Of a DNA stretch of 64,000 nt, positions 1 through 8,597 are shown piece after piece. The position numbers and the translations under genes are program-made. The notes under the pieces were generated by a model, which saw nothing but the letters and a program-made list of their open reading frames with translations, was not told the DNA's origin and made no database searches. Position 1 is the first letter of the stretch, and each line of letters starts with the position of its first letter. Where the stretch lies: assembly GCA_950295325.1 (NCBI GenBank), contig OX485806.1:40484001-40548000 (forward strand). The letters are read 5' to 3'. This DNA is from Polytrichum commune. Taxonomy: Eukaryota > Streptophyta > Polytrichopsida > Polytrichales > Polytrichaceae.

Positions 1-123
1 AGGCAAGGAGAACTTAACTCCAAGTGAATCATCCATAGGCAAACAGGTGAAGTACGGATGCATTGAGGCGGCAGTGCTGGAGGCCGGCCAAGACATGATC
101 CCGAAACACTCTCAGTAGCGTAC
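1..123 (+). other. 5' leader of element T
   Basis: Untranslated stretch directly before the gag ATG at 124. No primer-binding site or LTR edge is recognisable, so both must lie further left. A short ORF-free leader is normal between the primer site and gag. Confidence 0.5.
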
Positions 124-2076
124 ATGGTTGACCATGAGGATACATCTAGCACAAGAAGCACATCACCAACCCCAAGGGAACGAGAAGCCGAACGGAGGCA
201 TGTGGAGCGCATGCATTTCGGAGATAATTCCGTGAGACGGAACGAACAGCAGAAGAGAGAAAGAGAAGAGAGGTACGCGAGGCGTACGCGTCAAAGAACC
301 ACAAGAGAAGAAGAAAACAGAAATGCTTCTGAGCCACCGGCAGTAGGTTCCCACACCACCAAACCCATCCACCAAAGAAGTCAGAGTGAAGGAGGAGATA
401 ACGACAGGACATACAAAGAAGATAAATACAGAAATGAATACAACTCACTTCACGGAGGAAGTGAGGACGAAGATGACTCGATAATAGGAACCCCTCTTGG
501 GACCTATGTTTTGAGAACGAAAGGAACCAGCGAAAACACCGGCACACATAACCCGGTAAGTGGGGCGCAGGATAAGGGTAAAACCCCTCAAGGTAACACG
601 ACCAAGGAAGACCTTTTCACCCAAAGGAATTGGGAGGAATTGAAGAGGAATTTTGAGAACCAATTTAGTTACGAAGACTGCGGCTTTTCTGGAGGAAGCA
701 CGCAAAACAACACAGACCAAGAAGTGAAGAAACCTATCAGTCAAGAGGAAGTTGACGAATTGAGGAGAAAATTTGAGGAGAGACTCAAGCAATTCCAAAA
801 CCTTGGAAATAACCCCGGAGTCAGCCCACCACTAGCCAACAACAACAACGTACCAAGTTTTAGAAACAACCCATCTAACCCGGCCAACATGGCCGCTCAA
901 CCACGAAGAACGAAGGTTCCTTTACCGACCTATAAAGGTAAGACTGATCCTGATACGTACATGCAAGAATTTAACAATGTTTGTCTTGCCAACCAGGAAG
1001 ACACCGACGCAATCAAGCTACAATTATTTCCAGTTACTTTGAAGAAGCGAGCACTAGAATGGTATTCTCAATTCGGCCCACATCATTTTCCGGATTGGCC
1101 CTCCTTGGGAGCTGCCTTTCTTATGAGATTTAGATCCAAGAAATCGGAGGGAGAAGTGATTGAGAGTCTAGGATCCCTGAAGCAGAAGAAAGATGAAACA
1201 GTTGAAGAATTTTACGAAAGGGTTATGGTGGAATCATCGAAGATAAATCCCCAACCCAGCAATCAATTCAAGAAGGCATGGTTTCTTAATGGCCTTAAGA
1301 AGGAGTATGCCAAACACATTGATCTCATGCCGACCGATGATTTAGACGAAGCCAAGGCCTCAGCTCGGAAATTGGAGCTAGGTCAAATGAGGAAAGGAAG
1401 ATTCCTCGATGAGAGTGACAGCGACGACTCGAGCGATGACTCGGAAGAAGAACACAAGAAAAAGAAGAGGAAGTCAAAGGGTAAGAGAAACGACTCTACC
1501 AAAGATGACATAAAGACCCTCAGGGAAGAGATTGAAGGACTGGCTCTAGGGAGCAGGAAATTTCGAACAGGCATCATCTGCCGGAGATGCCGAAATGAAG
1601 GACACTACGTGCAGGAGTGTCAGATGAAGCAGTGCACCAACTGCAACAGCCTAACGCATAACACAAGTGAATGTGTCTATGAACGGCACGAATCTCGGAG
1701 ACCCCGAGATAGGAGATATGGGGTAAATCAAGTGCAACCCCAAACTAATCGAAGGCCAGGAGCGATAACTCCTAGGCGGGAAATGAATGAAAAGAGAGTT
1801 CGGTTTGAACCAAGAATGGAATATAGAAGAGAAGAGAGATCCCCTTATAGGGAAGGCGATTACCGGCGGGAGGCGGGAGGCCCCTACCGGGGAAATGAAA
1901 TCGCAGAGATGATCGGCCTTATTACAGGCCCAATGATAGCTACAAGGATGATTTCAGAAGGGAAGGTTATTTCCCTTACAAAACCCAAGATTTCCGGAGG
2001 GAAGATGGATACCCCTACCGAGGAGGCCCCAGAGGACCTATCAACCATGACAGGTATGAATATACCAGAAGCCTGA
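124..2076 (+). CDS. gag: Gag of element T (capsid and nucleocapsid), frameshifted near its C-terminus
   Basis: Structural protein that would form the cytoplasmic virus-like particle and package the element RNA. The first ~260 residues are charged and low in complexity, rich in Arg and Glu. A Retrotrans_gag-type capsid domain runs from about residue 264 to 419 and includes ALEWYSQF near 310. An acidic then Lys-rich tract follows (429-456). Two CX2CX4HX4C zinc knuckles begin at residues 486 and 504, followed by an Arg/Tyr-rich tail. After about residue 592 (nt 1899) the Arg/Tyr-rich composition stops in this frame and continues in the frame of pol, so the last ~58 residues here are frameshift product. 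The start is an ATG with an open N-terminus. Pol follows 146 bases later in another frame. Confidence 0.85.
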   Translation: MVDHEDTSSTRSTSPTPREREAERRHVERMHFGDNSVRRNEQQKREREERYARRTRQRTTREEENRNASEPPAVGSHTTKPIHQRSQSEGGDNDRTYKEDKYRNEYNSLHGGSEDEDDSIIGTPLGTYVLRTKGTSENTGTHNPVSGAQDKGKTPQGNTTKEDLFTQRNWEELKRNFENQFSYEDCGFSGGSTQNNTDQEVKKPISQEEVDELRRKFEERLKQFQNLGNNPGVSPPLANNNNVPSFRNNPSNPANMAAQPRRTKVPLPTYKGKTDPDTYMQEFNNVCLANQEDTDAIKLQLFPVTLKKRALEWYSQFGPHHFPDWPSLGAAFLMRFRSKKSEGEVIESLGSLKQKKDETVEEFYERVMVESSKINPQPSNQFKKAWFLNGLKKEYAKHIDLMPTDDLDEAKASARKLELGQMRKGRFLDESDSDDSSDDSEEEHKKKKRKSKGKRNDSTKDDIKTLREEIEGLALGSRKFRTGIICRRCRNEGHYVQECQMKQCTNCNSLTHNTSECVYERHESRRPRDRRYGVNQVQPQTNRRPGAITPRREMNEKRVRFEPRMEYRREERSPYREGDYRREAGGPYRGNEIAEMIGLITGPMIATRMISEGKVISLTKPKISGGKMDTPTEEAPEDLSTMTGMNIPEA

Positions 2077-2219
2077 TGGATAATAACAACACCAAGGCAG
2101 CGCCGAGAACTGGGTTCACTGGCGGACCACAGCGAGATGGCAACCCCGACGAGTGTTTTTATTGTCATCAGAAGGGGCACCGGAAGCCGGATTGTCCGCA
2201 CTTTATTAAACACCAATAG
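1899..2219 (+). pseudogene. Displaced Gag C-terminus with third zinc knuckle
   Basis: In the frame of pol, the DNA from about 1899 keeps the Arg/Tyr/Pro-rich composition of the Gag tail and then encodes a third CX2CX4HX4C knuckle (first Cys codon 2154, last 2193). It ends at a TAG at 2217-2219. The smallest explanation is a 1- or 2-base indel between about 1899 and 1910 that split a once continuous gag. This places the original gag stop six bases before the annotated start of pol and in the same frame. Confidence 0.75.
2217..2219 (+). other. In-frame UAG between Gag and Pol (possible readthrough site)
   Basis: The TAG sits in the context CAA-TAG-GAG. It is the only stop in this frame between about 1899 and 8595. 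Gag and Pol are therefore in one frame separated by a single amber codon, the arrangement used by elements that make Gag-Pol by stop-codon readthrough. Downstream, AAACCGGCAG (about 2245-2254) and CTGCGGTTT (about 2275-2283) could pair imperfectly as a stem-loop. Readthrough is inference; a simple point mutation from a sense codon would look the same. Confidence 0.45.
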
Positions 2220-2222
2220 GAG

Positions 2223-5200
2223 TTGAGTGGATTTAGAAACACGAAACCGGCAGTAGGAGCCAATGTGGTGTCCCCTGCGGTTTGTGTAATGACAAGAGCC
2301 CAACGGGCTGCAGCCGAGGAAGGCAAGGAAGATAGTGAGAGTGACGACAGTGATGATGAGGATGATGAATCGAGCAGTGGCAGCTCGGAGGAGCAAGAAG
2401 ACCACCAAAAGAGAGAGGAGAACTCTGAAGATGAAAGGGATGACGCGTTCGAGGATAACGGACGCAACGAAGTGATTGAAGAACGGCCGATAGGGGCCAA
2501 CAGTGAAGAATGGAAAGCGGATAGGGAAGTCCACCGGGAGGTGAGCAAGACCATCCAGGAGATACAGGAGGAAGAGGGCGAAGCTCTACCCACGCCAGAG
2601 GAGTTCGCACCTTGGTACCCAGAAAAGGAAGAGGCAGAGAAGCCCACAGAACGGAGCCCCGAGAAAGGAGGCGTCCCAGTAACTACCCAGGCACGGGTAG
2701 ATAAGATCTTGGAAAGTGTGATGAATCACACGAAAGCAAACATATCAGTCGGACAATTACTTGAGATAGCCCCTTATTGCAAGAAGCGAATAATGGCGGC
2801 GTTGGCACATGAAGAGAAGTCGAAGGAACCGACTCAAACATATCAAGTTACGGCGAAGGCATTTGATGAAGAGATGCCCATGATATCCGTAATTGTAAAG
2901 AACAGGCAGGTACCGAATGCCTTAATTGATGGTGGATCAGGAGTGAACATCATCACGGACACGTTAAGGAAGCAATTAGGACTCAAGAAAATAGAGCCCG
3001 CACCATTTACCATAAAAATGGCTGACCAAAGAAAAGTCATGCCCAAAGGAATTATCCGGGACGTACGCCTTGATGTTGGCGGGATTATAATCCAGACAAC
3101 ACTCACTGTTATAGACATGGTGAATACTGAAGACAGTTACTCTCTATTATTGGGAAGACCTTGGTTGAAGGAGGCACAAGCTCAACATGACTGGCCCCTT
3201 AACAAACTGACCTTGACCCAAGGAGGGAACAAGGTGGAAGTAAGTACCCGGAGAACACCAGCCCTATCACCTGCAAAGAGACCTTTGCATTGGGAGGATT
3301 ACGACTGGGAGATGGGACTATCGGATGAAGAAGAAGCCATAGTTTATGAGGCCTTCCCCGAACTACTCCCCATGGGAGATTTCGACTTGAAAAGCTTGAG
3401 GAAGCTACAAGAGCCAAGTTGCAATACAATGGAGATTGATACTATCGGAACACCTACACCACAGGGAGGTAAATCCGAGAAACCTCGGTCAAGGAAAGCG
3501 ACCAAGAAAGAACAAGAGGCTATGGAGGAAAAGCCTGTATACCCCTCCCAGTTTTACAAAGCAAAAGAAGGAGACATAATAGTAGACCGTACCCCTGCTT
3601 CAGAAGCTGTCAAGGGGAAAAAGATAGCCGGATGGACGGTTGAGGATGAAGACTTGGTCAAAAACTTGAACTTAGGTACTCCGGAGGATCCTAAGTTGGT
3701 CAAGATAGCCAAGGATTTAGGTGACTATGAAGCACAAGTAAAAGAATTGCTATTGAAATTTAAGGACGTGTTCGCCTTTACATACAAAGACATGAAGGGA
3801 ATACCTCCATATATATGCGAGCATAAGATCGAGTTGCAGCCTGAGGCCAAGCCTGTAAGGCAAATGCGCTATAGAATGAATCCCAATTACGCCGCCAAGG
3901 TCAAAGAAGAAATCGACAAATACTTGGAGGCAGGATTCATATACCCCGTTGACAAAACGGAATGGTTATCACCAATTGTGATTGTGCCCAAGAAGAATGG
4001 GAAATTACGAGTATGCGTCGACTACCGCAAACTCAACGCAGTCACCAAGGTAGACCCTTTTCCTCTACCTTTTACAGAATCAATCTTGGAAGCGGTTGCA
4101 GGACACGAAATGTACACGTTGATGGACGGGTATAGCGGGTACAACCAAATCATGATCGCGCTAGAAGACCAGCTGAAGACCTCTTTCATCACCGAGTATG
4201 GAGCATTCGCATACCGAGTGATGCCCTTCGGATTGATGTGTGCACCAGCCACATTCCAAAGGGGTATGATGAAAATCTTTGCCGATTATCTCGACAAATT
4301 TATGAAGGTTTTTCTGGATGACTTTACCGTATATGGGACCAAGGGAGACCATATTGAGCACTTGGAGAAGTGTCTCGTCAAATGCCGTGAAAATGGGGTC
4401 AGCCTGAACCCGGAGAAATGTTATTTCTGCGTAAACTCCGGGAGACTCCTTGGACATGTGGTATGCCAGGAAGGATTGCTGGTGGACCCTAAAAAGGTGG
4501 GAGTCATCAAAGAGCTACCCCCACCAACCACAGTACGGGGAATCCGGAGCTTCCTAGGCCAAGCCACTTATCACCGTAAGTTTATATGGATGTATGCGGA
4601 TATCACTCGGCCCTTGTACTTATTGCTTAAGAAAGGAGAAAAGTACATTTGGACCAAGTCTTGTCAGGAGGCCTTTGAAGAGGTAAAGAAAAGACTTACG
4701 ACTACACCCATTCTCATAACTCCCAATTGGACAATGGACTTCCACGTGCACTGTGATGCGTCCAACATAGCTATTGGAGCCGCTTTGGCCCAGAACATAC
4801 ATGGAGATAGAGATTCTCCAATTCATTATGCAAGCCGACTTTTGAACAGTGCTGAGAAGAACTACAGCACAACGGAGCGCGAAGCTCTGGCAATGATTTA
4901 TTCGGTGGGCAAATTTAGGCACTACCTACTAGCCAACCATTTTGTCTTCTACGTGGACCATCAAGCGTTGATATACTTGGTCAATAGACCAGTAGTATCC
5001 GGGCGTATTGCAAGATGGATGCTTTTGCTTCAAGAATATGACTTTGAAGTGGTATACAAGCCCGGAAGAAGTCATGTCATGGCTGACCACTTATCCAGAA
5101 TTGAAAGCGGAGAGGAACCCTCAGGGGTGCAAGATCAGTTCCCGGATGCAAGTTTGTTCATGGTACGTGTGCAGCCTTTTCAAGACTGGCGAGCACCTTT

Positions 5201-8200
5201 TATTGAGTATCTTACACACGGAAAACTATTGTCCGTACTCACTACCCCGGAAGCACAGAAGAGAATTCGACAGCTTAGTGAACCATTCATGTTGGAGGAA
5301 GGAAAGCTCGTGCGAATTAGTATCTCCGGCAAAATACATGAATGCATAGCCGGGGACATCATCGAAGAAATTATAAGTGAAGCTCATGAACAAGACGGAG
5401 TGCACTACACTCTGTCTACGACGTGGCAATATGTATTACGCGCACCTTATTGGTGGCCTACACGGCGAAGAGACGTAGTGGGATACTGTAATGAATGCCC
5501 AGTATGCAAAATGTCAGACCAAGCTGACTTAATTGGGGAACCCACCCCACATGACTCCGAAGACGACGACGACCCACTTCCCATCAAACCTTTGGAGGCA
5601 CAAGAAGACATGGATGGGAAAGCGGAACCGGATTGGACAACACCTTACGTCCAATATCTAACCTGTCAAACCTACGGGACCCCGTGGGTGAGTTCCCTAC
5701 CCCTGGAAGAAAGGAAACTGCTTGTTTACCGCAGTCGATTCTTCATACTCAAAGAAGGGGAACTACATCGCATGTTTCACAACAGCATCATAAAGAAATG
5801 TATACCGGGAAGATATGTGAGGAGTTACATCAAGACCCTCCATGTAAATGAAAACCGGCATTTCTCGATAAATGCCACCAGGCAACTGGTACTGCAAGGC
5901 CCTTATTGGTGGCCAACCATAGCGGAGGATGTTTCACTACTCATCACGCTGTGCACTGGATGCAAAGGGCAGGGAGAAGAATTGCCAACAGAAGCAAGCT
6001 CTTCCCAACCTAGTCCGGAGACGGAAATAATACCCTACAAAGAAACCTTCAATGATTGGAGAACACCCCTGGTTGAATACAAGACACGGGGAATATTCAA
6101 AATGGACATGGAGACTCAAAGAAGGCAACAAGAGCTTATACGAGAGAGTGAGTTCTTCACAGTGGAGAAAGGGAAACTCCGGAAGTTAGAAAAGAATGGA
6201 CGGGCAAAGATATGCATTGCGGACTATCAAATAAAGCATTATATAGCACGAATGCATGTCTATCGAAATGTGCACATCAACGATCAATACACTTGGCTCC
6301 GATGTTTGAACGGGAACCGGTGGTGGCCCACGATGGGGCTAAGTGATGTACAATTATACATTGAGTATGATTGCCGAGCCTGTCGAGAGCGATTTATAGG
6401 CCCATACCATAACATAATATGTGGGTCCATTGTGGCACAGCCCCAGAAAACCAAGGATTGGAGGAAATTATTGATTGAGTACCTCACCTACGGGTACCTT
6501 AAGGGGCCCCACATTTTGAAAGGACAACAGAAGAGGATTGCCCGCCAGAGCCGGGAATACTTTATTGAAGAAGGCAAATTGAAAAGAATACTATCAAACG
6601 GGGAAGTCAAGATATGCATTGCCGGTCATGAGGTAAACAAATACCTACAAGAATTACATATCACGGACACAGGAGAGCATCTTAGCATGGAGACCACATG
6701 GCACTTGTCCATGTTTGGGCCATATTGGTGGCCCACGTGCGGGTCCGACATCAAGAACTTATGCAACGGGAAATGCCCAGTATGCAGCTACCAAGTCGGG
6801 CTTGCAACAGAAAAGGAAACACAAACACTTCTAGGTGAGAAGAGCCTAGATTGGAGACGTCCATATTTGGAGTACCTAACATGCGGAAAAATCTTCGACC
6901 AAGCCTTACCACAAGAGGTAAGAAAAGCGGTGGAGCAAAGCCATAAGCATTTCGTGTTCACCAACGGTACTTTGCAACGGATACGCAGAGGAGGAAGGAG
7001 TAACCAGATGTGTATACCAGAGAGTCAAGTACCCGCGTACTTAGCTAAGATTCATGGGCAAAGCATGCCCCATTTGGCAGCCATAGAAACCTGGAAGGCC
7101 GTAGCCACCGGGGCATATTGGTGGCCAACGTGGGGACAGGACGTGTGCAACTACCTAAAACATTGCGAAAGTTGTACAGGAACAGAGACCCTAGAAAACC
7201 ACACTGAAGGGAGTCAAAGCGCGACGCTCCCAGAAACAACATCCAAGCAGGATTGGAGGCGCTCAGTTATACAACGACTGGAGAGTTTTGAAGATTGGAA
7301 CTTTGTTGACACCCCGGAGGATACGGGATTACTTGACCCGAATGCTGAAATGTATTTCAAAACCAAGGACGGGTTGAAATATCAATTACCTGGTGGAGAG
7401 GTGAAAATGTGTATCACAAAAGGAGACGCCATCGATTGGGTAAGACGGGTCCATGAAAATCAAATACCACACTTGTCTGCAGAAGAAACAATTGCTCAAG
7501 TGCACGAAGGCCCGTATTGGTGGCCGACTATCTCTCCAGACGTGAAACATTTGATTGACGAATGTCGGATATGTCCACTTGGGACAACGTTAAGCTCCCA
7601 AATTGGGAAGTATGGAGCCATCCCGTTTAGAAGAGGTAAGGCACAGGATTGGCGAGAACCAATCATACAACACCTCAAGCAACCGATGGAATTAAGCGAA
7701 CTGGTATTCCAAGAAGAGTTAGGGATATTGAAGGAAGAAATATCCGATTATTTCTTGGAAGAAGATATATTGAGCCGAAGGTTAAATGGAGACATCAAAT
7801 TGTGTATCTCCCAAGATGAGGGGATCGAATGGCTAACAAACATACATAAACAGAGATCCCCACATCTCTCAATGGATGAGATGATCTCGCGGGTCGCTTC
7901 AGGACCTTACTGGTGGCCCACAATACCGCCAGACATCGATCATCTCTGTAAGAACTGTGTGCAGTGTCAGCCTCGAGAAACCCCAAAACATGTGATCGAC
8001 TGCCAAACGGTCACAAGCAAAGACAAGGAGGAACTTGATTGGAGAGCTCCTTTCATTGACTATTTGAAGCATGGTCGATTGACCACGGAGGCATCGACCA
8101 CCCAACGACAACAAATAGCAATACGCAGTAGGCCGTATTGGTTAACCCACGATGGGACCTTGATCAAAGAAGGCCCTGATGGCTTACGGAGAATATGTGT

Positions 8201-8597
8201 GAACGGGCCAATAACTACTGCCATTATTGCGGAGGCTCATGAGGGAATTGCCGGAGGGCATTTCTCAGCCAACATTACCCTACACAAGGTAGTGACTGCC
8301 TTGTATTGGTGGCCCACCATGAAAAGAGATGTTTATTTATATTGCACCCAATGCGATATTTGTCAAAGAGTTGGCCCCAAGACTTCAACCAATCTCCAAC
8401 CCTTACATCCCACAATGCCTACTGAGGTCTTTCAGAAATGGGGTTTGGATTTCATTGGACCAGTCAACCCGCCAGCTAAAGGTACCAATAATCGGTACAT
8501 TATTACAGCAACTGACTACACCACCAAGTGGGTGGAAGCAAGAGCCCTAAAAGACAACACGGCTAAATCAACAGCCAAATCCTCTTTGAGGAAATAA
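2223..8597 (+). CDS. pol: Pol polyprotein of element T with eight tandem integrase zinc modules
   Basis: Copies the RNA genome and integrates the cDNA. An acidic leader (residues 1-150) precedes an aspartic protease (ALIDGGSG, catalytic Asp236). Reverse transcriptase spans about 544-760 with FLDDF at 697-701. RNase H spans about 837-965 with HCDAS (Asp845). Eight successive HHCC modules fill residues 988-2047, and the integrase core then begins (WGLDFIGP, first catalytic Asp2076). A usual gypsy Pol has one HHCC module; the seven extra ones add about 950 residues. The frame stays open over 2124 codons. The TTG at 2223 is only the first possible codon after the TAG at 2217, so Pol is probably made as Gag-Pol. 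The ORF ends early because of an indel near 8577-8580; the rest of integrase continues from 8579 in another frame. Confidence 0.92.
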   Translation: MSGFRNTKPAVGANVVSPAVCVMTRAQRAAAEEGKEDSESDDSDDEDDESSSGSSEEQEDHQKREENSEDERDDAFEDNGRNEVIEERPIGANSEEWKADREVHREVSKTIQEIQEEEGEALPTPEEFAPWYPEKEEAEKPTERSPEKGGVPVTTQARVDKILESVMNHTKANISVGQLLEIAPYCKKRIMAALAHEEKSKEPTQTYQVTAKAFDEEMPMISVIVKNRQVPNALIDGGSGVNIITDTLRKQLGLKKIEPAPFTIKMADQRKVMPKGIIRDVRLDVGGIIIQTTLTVIDMVNTEDSYSLLLGRPWLKEAQAQHDWPLNKLTLTQGGNKVEVSTRRTPALSPAKRPLHWEDYDWEMGLSDEEEAIVYEAFPELLPMGDFDLKSLRKLQEPSCNTMEIDTIGTPTPQGGKSEKPRSRKATKKEQEAMEEKPVYPSQFYKAKEGDIIVDRTPASEAVKGKKIAGWTVEDEDLVKNLNLGTPEDPKLVKIAKDLGDYEAQVKELLLKFKDVFAFTYKDMKGIPPYICEHKIELQPEAKPVRQMRYRMNPNYAAKVKEEIDKYLEAGFIYPVDKTEWLSPIVIVPKKNGKLRVCVDYRKLNAVTKVDPFPLPFTESILEAVAGHEMYTLMDGYSGYNQIMIALEDQLKTSFITEYGAFAYRVMPFGLMCAPATFQRGMMKIFADYLDKFMKVFLDDFTVYGTKGDHIEHLEKCLVKCRENGVSLNPEKCYFCVNSGRLLGHVVCQEGLLVDPKKVGVIKELPPPTTVRGIRSFLGQATYHRKFIWMYADITRPLYLLLKKGEKYIWTKSCQEAFEEVKKRLTTTPILITPNWTMDFHVHCDASNIAIGAALAQNIHGDRDSPIHYASRLLNSAEKNYSTTEREALAMIYSVGKFRHYLLANHFVFYVDHQALIYLVNRPVVSGRIARWMLLLQEYDFEVVYKPGRSHVMADHLSRIESGEEPSGVQDQFPDASLFMVRVQPFQDWRAPFIEYLTHGKLLSVLTTPEAQKRIRQLSEPFMLEEGKLVRISISGKIHECIAGDIIEEIISEAHEQDGVHYTLSTTWQYVLRAPYWWPTRRRDVVGYCNECPVCKMSDQADLIGEPTPHDSEDDDDPLPIKPLEAQEDMDGKAEPDWTTPYVQYLTCQTYGTPWVSSLPLEERKLLVYRSRFFILKEGELHRMFHNSIIKKCIPGRYVRSYIKTLHVNENRHFSINATRQLVLQGPYWWPTIAEDVSLLITLCTGCKGQGEELPTEASSSQPSPETEIIPYKETFNDWRTPLVEYKTRGIFKMDMETQRRQQELIRESEFFTVEKGKLRKLEKNGRAKICIADYQIKHYIARMHVYRNVHINDQYTWLRCLNGNRWWPTMGLSDVQLYIEYDCRACRERFIGPYHNIICGSIVAQPQKTKDWRKLLIEYLTYGYLKGPHILKGQQKRIARQSREYFIEEGKLKRILSNGEVKICIAGHEVNKYLQELHITDTGEHLSMETTWHLSMFGPYWWPTCGSDIKNLCNGKCPVCSYQVGLATEKETQTLLGEKSLDWRRPYLEYLTCGKIFDQALPQEVRKAVEQSHKHFVFTNGTLQRIRRGGRSNQMCIPESQVPAYLAKIHGQSMPHLAAIETWKAVATGAYWWPTWGQDVCNYLKHCESCTGTETLENHTEGSQSATLPETTSKQDWRRSVIQRLESFEDWNFVDTPEDTGLLDPNAEMYFKTKDGLKYQLPGGEVKMCITKGDAIDWVRRVHENQIPHLSAEETIAQVHEGPYWWPTISPDVKHLIDECRICPLGTTLSSQIGKYGAIPFRRGKAQDWREPIIQHLKQPMELSELVFQEELGILKEEISDYFLEEDILSRRLNGDIKLCISQDEGIEWLTNIHKQRSPHLSMDEMISRVASGPYWWPTIPPDIDHLCKNCVQCQPRETPKHVIDCQTVTSKDKEELDWRAPFIDYLKHGRLTTEASTTQRQQIAIRSRPYWLTHDGTLIKEGPDGLRRICVNGPITTAIIAEAHEGIAGGHFSANITLHKVVTALYWWPTMKRDVYLYCTQCDICQRVGPKTSTNLQPLHPTMPTEVFQKWGLDFIGPVNPPAKGTNNRYIITATDYTTKWVEARALKDNTAKSTAKSSLRK
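5184..8363 (+). repeat. Eight tandem HHCC zinc-binding modules inside pol
   Basis: Each module begins with Asp-Trp (DWR in seven, DWT in the second), has a HX5H or HX6H pair, then YWWPT (RWWPT in the third) and a closing CX2C. The DW codons lie at nt 5184, 5631, 6054, 6456, 6849, 7251, 7647 and 8037, that is residues 988, 1137, 1278, 1412, 1543, 1677, 1809 and 1939. Spacings are 149, 141, 134, 131, 134, 132 and 130 residues. The CX2C ends read CPVC, CTGC, CRAC, CPVC, CESC, CRIC, CVQC and CDIC. All eight keep all four predicted zinc ligands although the rest has diverged strongly. The eighth (HEGIAGGH...CDICQ) is closest to the canonical module and adjoins the integrase core. Confidence 0.93.

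Noticed and set aside
1890-1896. GGGAAAT heptamer in gag, a canonical -1 slippery pattern in the right frame
   Set aside because: A -1 slip there runs at once into a TGA (1896-1898) in the new frame, so it could not reach the displaced Gag tail or pol. An indel slightly downstream is the better explanation.
1884-2647. Minus-strand ORFs of 216 and 159 codons opposite gag and pol
   Set aside because: They are shadows of the purine-rich coding strand with Ser/Leu-rich low-complexity translations; the + strand frames carry recognisable domains.
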